From: Rheinheimera sp. D18
GTDB taxonomy: Bacteria > Pseudomonadota > Gammaproteobacteria > Enterobacterales > Alteromonadaceae
DNA length: 64,000 nt
NCBI RefSeq assembly: GCF_004345025.1
Contig: NZ_CP037745.1
Span: forward strand, 930,001 to 994,000
Direction of reading: 5' to 3'
In this document: positions 10,675 to 19,431 of the stretch, piece after piece
Layout: every line of letters begins with the position of its first letter
How positions within the stretch are numbered: position 1 is the first letter of the stretch
Notes under the pieces: generated by a model
Seen by the model: the letters and a program-made list of their open reading frames with translations, nothing else
The model's database searches: none
Told to the model about the DNA's origin: nothing
Translations under genes and position numbers: made by a program

Positions 10675-11193
10675 ATGAAATTAAATAAAGTGTTAAAAGG
10701 TTTATTGATCGCATTACCAGTGCTAGCTTTAGCTGCTTGTAGCTCTACATCTTCTACTGATCAGTCAGATTCGGATATGGCAGGCCAAGGCAATACAGTT
10801 CAAGTTGAAACTGTATCTCAAGGCATGAGCCCAGCAGAACAAATGCGCCAGAAATTAGAAACGTTGCGTCAAGAAAACACCATCTATTTCGATTTTGATA
10901 AAGCTACTGTTCGCTCTGAGTTTATTGAAACTCTGCAAGCTCACGGTGCTTTCTTAACTGCTAACCCAAGCGTACGTATTACTGTTGAAGGCCACTCAGA
11001 TGAGCGCGGCACACCAGAATATAACATCGCATTAGGCGAGCGTCGTGCACAGGCAGTAGTACAGTATTTACAAAACCTGGGCGTAACATCTGGTCAGATT
11101 TCAACGGTAAGCTACGGTGAAGAGAAGCCAGTTGATATGTCACGTTCAGAAGCAGGCTTTGCCAAGAACCGTCGTGCAGTGTTAGTCTACTAA
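10675..11193 (+). CDS. pal: Peptidoglycan-associated lipoprotein Pal
   Basis: Outer-membrane lipoprotein anchoring the envelope to peptidoglycan. The signal ends in the lipobox LALAACSS, so Cys about residue 22 is lipidated. The OmpA-like C-terminal domain contains IYFDFDKATVRSEF and the peptidoglycan-binding core VEGHSDERGTPEYN, ending in KNRRAVLVY. The ATG at 10675 follows AAGGAC; an in-frame GTG at 10612 inside tolB is rejected because it would put 21 residues ahead of the signal peptide. Confidence 0.97.
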   Translation: MKLNKVLKGLLIALPVLALAACSSTSSTDQSDSDMAGQGNTVQVETVSQGMSPAEQMRQKLETLRQENTIYFDFDKATVRSEFIETLQAHGAFLTANPSVRITVEGHSDERGTPEYNIALGERRAQAVVQYLQNLGVTSGQISTVSYGEEKPVDMSRSEAGFAKNRRAVLVY

Positions 11194-11220
11194 TCTAGAC
11201 TAATTACTACATAGATACGC

Positions 11221-12018
11221 ATGACTGTGAAATATACTCTGCTTGCAGCAATAACACTGGTTCATACCAGTGTTATTGCCAACCCCGCACCTGTTACGGA
11301 TATTAATCGTAGTAGGCCGTCTGCTAATGTCACTAACGCTACCGCGCCAACTGGCACGATAGAACAGCGGCTAGCAACACTTGAACGTGTTGTTGAAGCC
11401 CGAACCGAAGCTCAACTTCGTATGGCGCAACAGCTACAAACGTTGTTAGACGAAGTCAGTGAATTACGGGGAGTAACAGAAACACATTCATATCAGTTAG
11501 AAGAAATTCTGCAGCGCCAGCGTGATCTGTATCAGGAAATAGACCGTCGAGTTAATGCCATTCAGATGCCTAGTGCCAACAACAGCCCTGCTATTGTGCC
11601 AGTAGAGCCGCCGGCATCTAACGCAAGTTATTCTACTGATGTGTCAGAAAACGACGCGTACGATAAAGCTGTCAACATGGTGCTTAAAGAACGGCGCTAT
11701 GATGCGGCAATACCGGAATTTGAGACGTTTATTCAAAACTACCCTAATTCAAGCTATGCAGCTAATGCTCATTATTGGCTTGGTCAGTTATTATTTAATA
11801 ATAACGAGCTAGCAAAGGCCAAAACGCATTTTGAGCGCGTAGTAAATAACTTCCCTCAGTCAAATAAAGTTGCCGACGCCTTGTTAAAATTAGGACAGGT
11901 GGCTGAGCGCGAAAATAAAAAAGACGAGGCGAAACGGTATTACCGTCAGCTGGTTGAAAAGCATGCAACAGCAACGTCAGCGAAACTGGCACAAGACAGA
12001 ATAAATGCACTGAAATAA
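11221..12018 (+). CDS. cpoB: Cell division coordinator CpoB (YbgF)
   Basis: Periplasmic protein that coordinates peptidoglycan synthesis with Tol-driven outer-membrane constriction. A signal peptide (cleavage after VIA, about residue 20) leads into an N-terminal trimerising coiled coil (about 40-115, EQRLATLERVVEARTEAQ) and three C-terminal TPR-like repeats (YDKAVNMVLKERRYDAAI, YWLGQLLFNNNELAKA, LLKLGQVAERENKKDEA). It is the last gene of the tol-pal operon and is followed by a strong terminator. Confidence 0.95.
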   Translation: MTVKYTLLAAITLVHTSVIANPAPVTDINRSRPSANVTNATAPTGTIEQRLATLERVVEARTEAQLRMAQQLQTLLDEVSELRGVTETHSYQLEEILQRQRDLYQEIDRRVNAIQMPSANNSPAIVPVEPPASNASYSTDVSENDAYDKAVNMVLKERRYDAAIPEFETFIQNYPNSSYAANAHYWLGQLLFNNNELAKAKTHFERVVNNFPQSNKVADALLKLGQVAERENKKDEAKRYYRQLVEKHATATSAKLAQDRINALK

Positions 12019-12020
12019 CG

Positions 12021-12046
12021 AAACCCGGCAGCTGCCGGGTTTTTTA
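12021..12046 (+). terminator. Terminator of the tol-pal operon
   Basis: AACCCGGCAG/CTGCCGGGTT forms a GC-rich stem running directly into six T residues, 3 nt after the cpoB stop. It is a textbook intrinsic terminator separating the operon from the tRNA-Lys array. Confidence 0.9.
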
Positions 12047-12121
12047 TGTGCACAAGATGTTGCTAAGCGCTGGCATTTTGACCAAACAGACCAATCAATG
12101 CGAGTTTTTTATAGTTTTTTC

Positions 12122-12149
12122 TTGCACTAAGGTCGTAAATCAGTAAGAT
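12122..12149 (+). promoter_or_regulatory. Promoter of the tRNA-Lys array
   Basis: TTGCAC at 12122-12127, a 16-bp spacer and TAAGAT at 12144-12149. The GC-rich stretch between the -10 and the first tRNA (GCCTCCGCGG) fits the discriminator of stringently controlled stable-RNA promoters. Stringent control is inferred. Confidence 0.6.
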
Positions 12150-12164
12150 ATGCCTCCGCGGTGA

Positions 12165-12240
12165 GGGTCATTAGCTCAGCCGGTAGAGCAGTGGACTTTT
12201 AATCCATTGGTCGATGGTTCGAATCCATCATGACCCACCA
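12165..12240 (+). tRNA. tRNA-Lys (UUU), copy 1
   Basis: 76-nt cloverleaf with acceptor GGGTCAT/ATGACCC, anticodon loop CTTTTAA (anticodon TTT), T-arm GGTTCGAATCC and an encoded CCA end. It is the first of four copies read in one direction. Confidence 0.97.
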
Positions 12241-12266
12241 AACCGCGCAAACAAAGATATCGAAAA

Positions 12267-12342
12267 GGGTCATTAGCTCAGCCGGTAGAGCAGTGGACTT
12301 TTAATCCATTGGTCGATGGTTCGAATCCATCATGACCCACCA
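12267..12342 (+). tRNA. tRNA-Lys (UUU), copy 2
   Basis: Identical to copy 1 over all 76 nt, including the encoded CCA. It is separated from copy 1 by 26 nt with no sign of a separate promoter, so it is probably processed from a common precursor. Confidence 0.97.
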
Positions 12343-12359
12343 ATTCGATAACCCTGTTT

Positions 12360-12435
12360 GGGTCATTAGCTCAGTCGGTAGAGCAGTGGACTTTTAATCC
12401 ATTGGTCGATGGTTCGAATCCATCATGACCCACCA
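12360..12435 (+). tRNA. tRNA-Lys (UUU), copy 3
   Basis: Differs from the other copies by a single C-to-T in the D-loop (GTCGGTA instead of GCCGGTA). The anticodon loop and CCA end are the same. The spacer to copy 2 is 17 nt. Confidence 0.97.
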
Positions 12436-12457
12436 CCACTTTTATTTTCTCCTGCAC

Positions 12458-12533
12458 GGGTCATTAGCTCAGCCGGTAGAGCAGTGGACTTTTAATCCAT
12501 TGGTCGATGGTTCGAATCCATCATGACCCACCA
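12458..12533 (+). tRNA. tRNA-Lys (UUU), copy 4
   Basis: Identical to copies 1 and 2. It is the last of the tandem array and is followed directly by the nadA leader. Confidence 0.97.
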
Positions 12534-12604
12534 GATCCAACTACTGTATTTTCTGTAAACGCACGCTATAATGGCCACCTTTTTAACACCAGCAGGTGAG
12601 CCCT

Positions 12605-13663
12605 ATGGAACAAACGCTGTATTTCACAGAGCAAGACTTTGCGTTTCCGCAAAAACCGGTACCACTGAGTAATGATGAAAAAGCCGCTTACAAAAGCCGT
12701 ATTAAAACATTACTGCAGCAAAAAGACGCCGTGCTGGTAGCACACTATTACACTGATCCAGAAATTCAGGCTCTAGCTGAAGAAACCGGCGGTTGCGTAT
12801 CTGATTCATTAGAAATGGCCCGTTTTGGTAATGAGCACCCCGCAAAAACGTTAATTGTGGCTGGTGTTAAGTTTATGGGCGAAACCGCGAAAATACTTAC
12901 ACCAAATAAAACCGTGTTAATGCCAACGTTAGAAGCCAACTGCTCGTTAGACTTAGGTTGCCCGGCGCAGCCGTTTTCAGACTTTTGTGATCAACACCCC
13001 GACCGCGTAGTAGTGGTTTATGCCAATACCTCTGCCGCAGTTAAAGCCCGAGCCGACTGGATAGTTACCTCATCTATCGCCTTAGAAATTGTTGAGCACC
13101 TAGACAGCCAAGGCAAAAAAATTCTGTGGGGTCCAGATAAGCATTTAGGTCACTATATTCAAAAGCAAACTGGCGCTGACATGATCATGTGGAATGCCGC
13201 CTGTATTGTGCATGATGAATTTAAAGCCAACGCGCTTATAGAGCTGAAAAAGCAATATTCTAACGCTGCAGTACTCGTACACCCAGAATCGCCTGACAGC
13301 GTGGTACAGCTCGCTGATGCGGTAGGCTCAACCAGCCAATTAATTAAAGCCAGCCAAACATTGCCGAACGACATGTTTATTGTTGCTACCGACAAAGGCA
13401 TTTTTTACAAAATGCAGCAGCTGATGCCAAACAAGACCTTCATTGAAGCTCCAACTGGCGGTAACGGCGCAACCTGTCGCAGCTGTGCGCATTGCCCTTG
13501 GATGGCAATGAACGGCTTAAAAGCGATTGAGGCAGCGTTAACCGACACTATCGGCCATGAAATATTTGTCGATGCGCAGTTGCGAGAAAAAGCCTTGATA
13601 CCGTTAAACCGTATGCTTAATTTTGCCCGTGAATTAAAAATGCAGGTAAAAGGGAACGCCTAA
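12605..13663 (+). CDS. nadA: Quinolinate synthase NadA
   Basis: Condenses iminoaspartate with dihydroxyacetone phosphate to make quinolinate, the second step of de novo NAD synthesis. It is an oxygen-sensitive 4Fe-4S enzyme; candidate cluster cysteines lie in [10 protein letters not shown] (about residue 112) and the [13 protein letters not shown] motif (about 290-300). [11 protein letters not shown] near the N-terminus is typical of the family. I choose the ATG behind AGGTGAG over the GTG at 12596. 352 residues, full length. The cpoB-tRNA-nadA linkage is conserved in Enterobacteria too. Confidence 0.97.
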   Translation: MEQTLYFTEQDFAFPQKPVPLSNDEKAAYKSRIKTLLQQKDAVLVAHYYTDPEIQALAEETGGCVSDSLEMARFGNEHPAKTLIVAGVKFMGETAKILTPNKTVLMPTLEANCSLDLGCPAQPFSDFCDQHPDRVVVVYANTSAAVKARADWIVTSSIALEIVEHLDSQGKKILWGPDKHLGHYIQKQTGADMIMWNAACIVHDEFKANALIELKKQYSNAAVLVHPESPDSVVQLADAVGSTSQLIKASQTLPNDMFIVATDKGIFYKMQQLMPNKTFIEAPTGGNGATCRSCAHCPWMAMNGLKAIEAALTDTIGHEIFVDAQLREKALIPLNRMLNFARELKMQVKGNA

Positions 13664-13723
13664 GTTAAATCTGCGGTTATTGCTGAAAAAGTCAGCAGCA
13701 CCGCGCGCTATAGCAGATAGTGG

Positions 13724-13752
13724 TTGCAGGCTAGGCATATTTTATCTAGTAT
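13724..13752 (+). promoter_or_regulatory. Promoter of tRNA-Ser
   Basis: TTGCAG at 13724-13729, a 17-bp spacer, and TAGTAT at 13747-13752, followed by a GC-rich discriminator (AGCCGCGC). The tRNA begins 25 nt after the -10 box. Confidence 0.65.
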
Positions 13753-13776
13753 AGCCGCGCTTGTGATCCAAGCACC

Positions 13777-13866
13777 GGAGAGATGGCTGAGTGGCTGAAG
13801 GCGCACGCCTGGAAAGTGTGTTTAGGTTAATCCCTAACGAGGGTTCGAATCCCTCTCTCTCCGCCA
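13777..13866 (+). tRNA. tRNA-Ser (GGA), island attachment gene
   Basis: 90-nt class II tRNA with acceptor GGAGAGA, anticodon loop CTGGAAA (anticodon GGA), a long variable arm (TTTAGGTTAATCCCTAAC region) and T-arm GGTTCGAATCC, ending in the encoded CCA. Its 3' end is the left half of a 20-bp direct repeat, so the gene was used as an integration target and restored by the incoming element. Confidence 0.96.
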
Positions 13867-13869
13867 TTT
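13850..13869 (+). repeat. Left attachment site (attL core)
   Basis: TCCCTCTCTCTCCGCCATTT overlaps the T-arm/acceptor end of tRNA-Ser and recurs exactly at 40876-40895. The bases on either side of the two copies differ, so 20 bp is the full identity block. Confidence 0.92.
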
Positions 13870-13873
13870 GATT

Positions 13874-13922
13874 AACCCCATGAATTTATTGAATATTTTT
13901 CGATAAGCTCGTGGGGTTTTTT
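13874..13922 (+). terminator. Terminator after tRNA-Ser, supplied by the element
   Basis: AACCCCATGA pairs with TCGTGGGGTT (10 bp including one wobble) followed by six T residues. It lies inside the element, so the integrating DNA brought a replacement terminator for the tRNA; the original terminator is now beyond attR at 40902-40931. Confidence 0.75.
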
Positions 13923-13923
13923 A

Positions 13924-13945
13924 TTTGCCACAACCCTTTGCCACA
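13924..13945 (+). repeat. Left arm-type recombinase repeats
   Basis: Two direct copies of TTTGCCACA spaced 13 bp apart (TTTGCCACAA, 2 nt, CTTTGCCACA), 55 bp inside attL and just before the first recombinase gene. The same pair, same spacing and same orientation, occurs near attR at 40774-40795. They are probable arm-binding sites for the integrase or accessory factor. Confidence 0.6.
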
Positions 13946-13962
13946 CTCTTGGAGGCAGAGGC

Positions 13963-15519
13963 ATGCGTGTTCCCCACTCTTATCTTTATCAGGTAAAAGG
14001 CTCTAAACACTATTACTTTAGAGTACGTTGGTCATTCTTTGGGCGATTAGTTAATGTCGATCTTGGGACAGGACATTTCGTCGCGTCCCTTGCGACTGAC
14101 GAACCTGGCAGGGCCGCGTGGTTAAGTCAGTTTGCTATACAACGATTGCGCCTTTTTACTGAGACACACTTCTCGCAACAATCGGCTCCTGGTGCTTTAC
14201 AGGCATTATCAAGCGGATATAAAGCCGTTCTTAAACGAACGTTTCAGAACGTGCTATCGGAAGCGGCACAGTTCCTCGATCACGGACAGCGGGTATTATC
14301 TGAGAATGGTGTTGCCAGTAAAACTGATGAACAGCTACATACCGCAGCATCTATTCAGCATGACGAGCTAATGCATCAGCTGAATACGCTATTTGCACTG
14401 CTGGAAAATTCATCGTTAACATCCAGTTTTTCGATGAAGAAGATCGAAACTAAACAGCTAGATGTGCAAAGCTCACCCCATTCGTCGGGTCGAGATAAGG
14501 GGTGTGCGACGAAACCTGAATTTGAATTGTCCTACCTTATTCAAGAGTTTTGCGCGAGTAAATTTCGAGAGATCGGAAAGAGCGCACAGCAGCAATACAC
14601 GACATCACTTGAGGCAATGAAAAACGTTTTGGGTGATCGTTTTAATGTATCCCTTTTGGACTATGAACACGCTCAGCGGGTTAAAAACGCAATTTTAGCC
14701 ATGTCATCAGGCCGAAAAAATATTGATGGTACTGATGCAAAATTATCCGTTAAGTCCGTGAATAAATACCTTACTAATATGCTGACGTTCGCAGACTGGC
14801 TGGTCAAGCAGCGGCATGTTTTAGCAGTTAATCCTTTTGTTGGTTGTTTGCTCAAGCTTGAATCTAAACATCAGCTAAAGCGCAGGCCGTTTGAGCATAA
14901 CGAAATCACTGCCATTCTGGATTATCAACCACGGCATAAGCTTGAAGCGGCAGGATTTAGAGACGCAGCTAAATGGCTGCCATCGATATCACTTTATAGT
15001 GGGATGCGGCTTGATGAAATTGCGAGCTTACGATTACGTGATGTCCGCAGTGAAGATGAGATCTGGTTTTTTGACTTGAGCAGTTACCGTTTAAAAACAG
15101 ATAACGCATCCAGACTCATTCCTATTCACAGCAGTTTGATTGAGCGTGGATTGTTGGACTTTGTCACCACGCAGTCAACCGAGAAGCAGTTGTATCTCTT
15201 TCCAGAACTGCAAGCTTATCACGCATCATCGAAGCGTGATGGGATAGGAACCCCAGTCGGTAAATGGTTTAACCGAACTCTACTCAGTGCAATCGGCATT
15301 GATAAACAGTATGAAAAGTCGCATGGGTTGCTGGTCGATTTTCATTGTTGCAGACATACCGTAGCTTCCAGGTTCAAGTTTCACGGGGTGCCAGCCTATC
15401 TTGCTAAGCAAATTTTAGGTCATGAGTTGGACGGCGATATTACCTGGGGAGTTTACTCCGGCCAGGTTTCCACTAAGTTAGGCGCGCTGAAAGAGGCAAT
15501 TCAGATGTTGGATTACTAA
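13963..15519 (+). CDS. Tyrosine recombinase/integrase 1
   Basis: Site-specific recombinase, the likely integrase of the element given its position next to attL. The N-terminus (VPHSYLYQVKGSKHYYFRVR) resembles the DUF6538-type N-terminal domain of phage-like integrases. A SAM-like core-binding region spans about residues 185-305. In the catalytic domain the first Arg is in YSGMRLDEIASLRL, the H-x-x-R box is HCCRHT, the third basic residue is in LGHE, and the nucleophile Tyr is in WGVYSG near the C-terminus. All catalytic positions are intact. 518 residues. It is a paralogue of the next gene. Confidence 0.93.
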   Translation: MRVPHSYLYQVKGSKHYYFRVRWSFFGRLVNVDLGTGHFVASLATDEPGRAAWLSQFAIQRLRLFTETHFSQQSAPGALQALSSGYKAVLKRTFQNVLSEAAQFLDHGQRVLSENGVASKTDEQLHTAASIQHDELMHQLNTLFALLENSSLTSSFSMKKIETKQLDVQSSPHSSGRDKGCATKPEFELSYLIQEFCASKFREIGKSAQQQYTTSLEAMKNVLGDRFNVSLLDYEHAQRVKNAILAMSSGRKNIDGTDAKLSVKSVNKYLTNMLTFADWLVKQRHVLAVNPFVGCLLKLESKHQLKRRPFEHNEITAILDYQPRHKLEAAGFRDAAKWLPSISLYSGMRLDEIASLRLRDVRSEDEIWFFDLSSYRLKTDNASRLIPIHSSLIERGLLDFVTTQSTEKQLYLFPELQAYHASSKRDGIGTPVGKWFNRTLLSAIGIDKQYEKSHGLLVDFHCCRHTVASRFKFHGVPAYLAKQILGHELDGDITWGVYSGQVSTKLGALKEAIQMLDY

Positions 15520-15726
15520 AAAATGCGTTCATCTTGAAAGTTACAACTCGCTGATTTTTAGGGAAATCGCACCTGCAAAAATATAGTGCGCACTATAAGT
15601 CCTTGAAATATATAGAAAAAATACTTTACAGCATGTTTGAGATCTGTTGTAATACTCAAGCAGTCAACACAATGGCTGTCTGATTTGGGGGGATCAGTCT
15701 TATTTTCTTGTTGTAGCGAGGGAAGT

Positions 15727-17289
15727 ATGATTCTCACGAAAGGATCTGAGCCAGTTAATTTCAACAGCCTTCTAGGTAAGAAGCGCTTATCCGAACCTGA
15801 TAAAGTCTTCCGGGCAAAAGTCAGTCACTTTCTTAGCTGCAGTTTAGAGAAAACGATTGAGTTGGCTAAACGTGCAATGCTTAACGGCGAGTTTAATCAT
15901 GAATTGCTGGAAGCATTTAGACATGTGCCGAGTGGTATTTGGAAGAAACACTACAATGCTGGCGAAACATCTGAGCAACATCTATCAATCAATCAGCACA
16001 CTATCGTCCGTTTTGCAGCCGAAGCAGTCTCTCAAAACTTTGAAAGTTCTCCCTGGCTTGATGATGCATTAATGCAGCAAGCGTTGATTGCTGAGCTGCA
16101 AAAATTGGGGCGGGAGTTTCGCGAGTTTCGATGCGCAAAGTGGCATAGTAATTCACCGCTTACTACAGATGAGCAGCAAGAGCTGTTCAATGCGTTGAAA
16201 ACGCTAAAACAGTTCTTGAATCAAACACGCCGAATCGAGCGTGAACAGTATCGTGCGGAAAATGAACATCTGCATTTACAGCAGTGTATTGATGAGTTTT
16301 TATTACTTCATAAACTCGGTAAAGGCAGAGCCCAATATATTCTCGCCTTTAAATTTCTTGTCGAAAAATTTGGCGCTAAGTTTATTGTTTCAGACTTTAA
16401 CGCTGAGTGCGCGAATGAAATTATTCGTTTTCTGAGATCAACTCGTAAGGGTCGGAAACGCTACGTCTCAGATAGCAGCGGTGAGAGCGTCACTTTTGAA
16501 CTAAAGGCTAAGACACTTAATAAATACATCAGTAACTATAACTGCTTTTTTGATTGGCTGATTAATCGGTCTCGCTATTTAAGCCCAAACCCATTTTCAA
16601 AAGCTGCCATACCCAAAGCGGATAAAGATTCGCTTACACGTCGGTCATTTGCAATTGATGAGATACAACTGATCTTAAATTACCGTCCTGGCCGTCCTAA
16701 TGAGGCCAGGTCTTTCAGGCAAGCCGTCAAGTGGATCCCTAAAATCTGTCTTTACACCGGCATGCGTCCGATCGAAGTTGTCAGTTTGAGAGTAAATCAG
16801 ATTAAGGAATGTAATGGGATTGTTTACATTTCCTTAAGTGAGCAGCGCGGAAAAACCCCATCTAGCCGCCGGATTATTCCAATTCATAGCATGTTGATAA
16901 AAAGGGGATTCTTGGAATACATCGAGCTTATGCGCATGAGAAAGCAAGTTGTATTGTTCCCAGAGCTATATCCCAATAAAGCTTATCGGCTCAATAGCCG
17001 AGCAGTGGGTAAAGTCAGCAAATGGTTCAATCAAACTGCTATGACAAAAATGGGTATGAGCAAAGAAAATGAGCTCAAAATGTCTACGCTGCTCGATTTG
17101 TACTGTTGTCGACACACAGTCGCTTCTCTTTTCAAAACCAAGGGTGCCAATGGATACGTTGTAAAGACGTTGCTCGGGCATTTTCCGGAAGACGAAATCA
17201 CGTTTGGCGTGTATGCCGGGAGAGCCCAGATCCCACTGGAAGTTTTGAAAGAAACGATAGAACTTTTGGATTATGAGTTAAGAACCTAA
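15727..17289 (+). CDS. Tyrosine recombinase 2 (paralogue of the first)
   Basis: A second 520-residue tyrosine recombinase reading the same way. The C-terminal half aligns with its neighbour: YTGMRPIEVVSLR (first Arg), IIPIHSMLIKRG, LFPELYP, CCRHTVAS, LLGHFPEDE and the nucleophile in FGVYAG. The H-x-x-R box reads Y-C-C-R, so the usual first His is Tyr here. The N-terminal half is unlike that of recombinase 1. Start chosen at the ATG behind GAGGGAAGT; an earlier in-frame start at 15637 lacks such a site. Tandem recombinases may act together or divide integration and excision. Confidence 0.9.
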   Translation: MILTKGSEPVNFNSLLGKKRLSEPDKVFRAKVSHFLSCSLEKTIELAKRAMLNGEFNHELLEAFRHVPSGIWKKHYNAGETSEQHLSINQHTIVRFAAEAVSQNFESSPWLDDALMQQALIAELQKLGREFREFRCAKWHSNSPLTTDEQQELFNALKTLKQFLNQTRRIEREQYRAENEHLHLQQCIDEFLLLHKLGKGRAQYILAFKFLVEKFGAKFIVSDFNAECANEIIRFLRSTRKGRKRYVSDSSGESVTFELKAKTLNKYISNYNCFFDWLINRSRYLSPNPFSKAAIPKADKDSLTRRSFAIDEIQLILNYRPGRPNEARSFRQAVKWIPKICLYTGMRPIEVVSLRVNQIKECNGIVYISLSEQRGKTPSSRRIIPIHSMLIKRGFLEYIELMRMRKQVVLFPELYPNKAYRLNSRAVGKVSKWFNQTAMTKMGMSKENELKMSTLLDLYCCRHTVASLFKTKGANGYVVKTLLGHFPEDEITFGVYAGRAQIPLEVLKETIELLDYELRT

Positions 17290-17471
17290 TCTGGGTACTG
17301 AATTTCTTACACCCCTGCACCTTTGGTGCTTTGGCGTAGGACGCGAAACCGGATGCAGGCCTTTGTTTCAATACGCTGTGACTGAATTCAACATCGAAAC
17401 CAAATCACACTAACACGCAGCTGAAAGCATTAAATTTCCGATGGTTTCAGTGGATTCAAGGAGAGAACGAC
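17290..17471. other. Candidate origin of transfer (oriT) region
   Basis: This gap sits directly upstream of the TrwA-like gene, the place oriT occupies in R388. It contains an inverted repeat CCTGCA (17314-17319) / TGCAGG (17354-17359) enclosing a small hairpin CACC-TTT-GGTG and a direct repeat of CTTTGG. No nic site can be assigned by eye. The call rests mainly on position. Confidence 0.35.
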
Positions 17472-17762
17472 ATGAAAAAGAGTGATCAAACTGTACAACT
17501 TAGCGTGCGTTTGCCAGCGCAAAGTCATCAAAATTTGGTGATTGAAGCTGAGCGACAAGGTGCGACTGTTGCAGAGATTGCGCGGCAAAGGCTTCAACAA
17601 GCTGAAAAGCAACTTGAGTTAAATGAGTTACTCAGAGGCTTAGCGAGCATGCTAACCCAGAATATGTTCACGATTACATCGTTTGTTGCAGGCCTTAACG
17701 CTGAAGAGCATGAAAACGTAAAAGCCAAGTTGGAAGTACAGCTGAAACGGAGACTTAAATGA
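17472..17762 (+). CDS. TrwA-like ribbon-helix-helix mobilisation accessory protein
   Basis: 96 residues. The N-terminal half reads as a ribbon-helix-helix DNA-binding fold (QTVQLSVRLPAQ strand, then helices through GATVAEIARQRLQQA). The C-terminal half is helical and probably oligomerises. In R388-type systems TrwA binds oriT, represses its operon and stimulates the coupling protein. Strong AAGGAG site upstream; its stop overlaps the start of the coupling-protein gene (ATGA). Family identity is inferred from fold and gene order. Confidence 0.7.
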   Translation: MKKSDQTVQLSVRLPAQSHQNLVIEAERQGATVAEIARQRLQQAEKQLELNELLRGLASMLTQNMFTITSFVAGLNAEEHENVKAKLEVQLKRRLK

Positions 17763-19429
17763 GCCGTTCAGTTCAGTCTAAACGATGGGGTTATGTCAAA
17801 GCCATCGCAATGCTAAGCGTTTTTCTGTTCTTCATCGCGACTGTTGTTAGCGTCACACAGTTGAAAATTTGGATTGAGTTTCAGCGGGTCTCAGTCTGGC
17901 TGTTTGAGCATTTGATGAGTTTTGCACAAATGGCAAATTATTCAGACTTACATGATTTACCCGAGTCATCTAAGAGATTATTGTTGGTTCTTTGCTTAAC
18001 TGCATTGGGTTCTGTTTCAGTAAGCACAGGTGTAATCTGGTGGTTCCGTGTAAGAAATGATGACGATTCGCTATTTACACATTTAAGCGGTCCAAAACTC
18101 CTGAAGCACCGTCTAGCGCAAAAACATTTTGCGAAGAAATGCAAATCGGAACAGCCAAAGGGTCTGATGATTCACCCGCATATATGTCTATCAGCGATTA
18201 GAGAATTCGGCAATTTCCTGATCTGGGGGATGCAAGGTGGTGGTAAATCAAACCTAATAAAGTGGTTAGTGAGTCAACTTATCGCTCGCGGTGAAAGGAC
18301 TGTCATATACGACATAAAAGGTGAGTACACTGAGATTTTCTATGACGAAAAGTGCTTACTTTTAAGCCCCAGGGACGAACGCTCGATTAACTGGAACCTA
18401 GGGCAAGATATCACCAACATCGGTTTAGCTGAAGTTTTTGCTGAAGCGGTGATTTCGTCTTCTTCTGTAAACGAAACATTCTGGACAGATTCCGCCCGGT
18501 TAGTTGTTATCGGTGTGATTGTTGGGCTCATTAAAGAGCAAAAGCCATGGTCGTGGTCTGAACTCTCTAAACGTCTATTCTGTGATGACACAGAGCTAGC
18601 CGCATGGCTAAAAAAATATCATCCCCAAGCTGCCACATTAATTCAGGTGGAAGACAAGACAACTTCGTCAATTAGATCGATGGTCGCGACGCAACTTGCT
18701 TGGATAAACAGTGTTGAGAATGTTAATCCTGAAAACCCAGTCTTCTCAGTCAAAGATTGGTTATCGAAGCCCGATAGAAATGTGCTTATTGTTCAAGGTG
18801 ATCTGACAGCGCCTTTAATGAGTGCCGCTTTGATTACGTCATTTCTGGCGATACTCAGTAATTACGTGCTGTCTGGACCGGACTCAGATAGAAATATATG
18901 GTTGGTATTAGATGAGCTTGCAACGCTAAATAAATCAATAAGCTTTCAAAATTGGCTGGCAGTAGGGCGCAGTAAGGGCGCAAGGACGATTGCCGGTGTT
19001 CAACTGCTGTCGCAACTGGAGTCTGTTTACGGAAAAGACGATGCAAATACCATATTGGGACTGTTTAGCAACGTTGTGACGTTTAAACTCGCACCCAATG
19101 GCGACTCGGCACAAAAAGCCTCCAGCGCGTTGGGGCAGAGGCGAGTTGAATTCCGCACTGAATCTATAAATGAAAAAGGTGAAAAGAATTATTCATTACA
19201 GCAAGAAAATGTTCCTGTTGTTACAGCAGAGAGCATCATTCATTTACCACTGCCATCGTTAAAATCTGGAATCGAGGGGTTTCTACTTATCGGCGGCTTA
19301 GACGCTGTGTATCACTTAAGTTGGCCAATAAACACCTTCTCTAAAGTAGCCCCTGCTGTTGTGCTCCCCTCATTACCCACAGAGCCTACTCCCACCACAT
19401 CATTAAATCGTTTGAACAGGAGGTCTTAA
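17759..19429 (+). CDS. Type IV coupling protein (TrwB/TraD family)
   Basis: Membrane-anchored ATPase that brings the relaxase-DNA complex to a secretion channel. Two N-terminal membrane segments (about residues 13-36 and 78-100) are followed by Walker A in WGMQGGGKSNLIKW (about 155-168) and Walker B in IWLVLDELATLNK (about 378-390). GRSKGARTIAGVQLLSQLE is the conserved TraD/TrwB region after Walker B. 556 residues, close to the 507 of TrwB. It lies between the RHH gene and the relaxase, as in R388. Confidence 0.9.
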   Translation: MSRSVQSKRWGYVKAIAMLSVFLFFIATVVSVTQLKIWIEFQRVSVWLFEHLMSFAQMANYSDLHDLPESSKRLLLVLCLTALGSVSVSTGVIWWFRVRNDDDSLFTHLSGPKLLKHRLAQKHFAKKCKSEQPKGLMIHPHICLSAIREFGNFLIWGMQGGGKSNLIKWLVSQLIARGERTVIYDIKGEYTEIFYDEKCLLLSPRDERSINWNLGQDITNIGLAEVFAEAVISSSSVNETFWTDSARLVVIGVIVGLIKEQKPWSWSELSKRLFCDDTELAAWLKKYHPQAATLIQVEDKTTSSIRSMVATQLAWINSVENVNPENPVFSVKDWLSKPDRNVLIVQGDLTAPLMSAALITSFLAILSNYVLSGPDSDRNIWLVLDELATLNKSISFQNWLAVGRSKGARTIAGVQLLSQLESVYGKDDANTILGLFSNVVTFKLAPNGDSAQKASSALGQRRVEFRTESINEKGEKNYSLQQENVPVVTAESIIHLPLPSLKSGIEGFLLIGGLDAVYHLSWPINTFSKVAPAVVLPSLPTEPTPTTSLNRLNRRS

Positions 19430-19431
19430 TC

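Noticed and set aside
12165-12533. The regular repeats here as a CRISPR array
   Set aside because: The repeat unit is a full tRNA-Lys gene and the spacers are of unequal length (17-26 nt).
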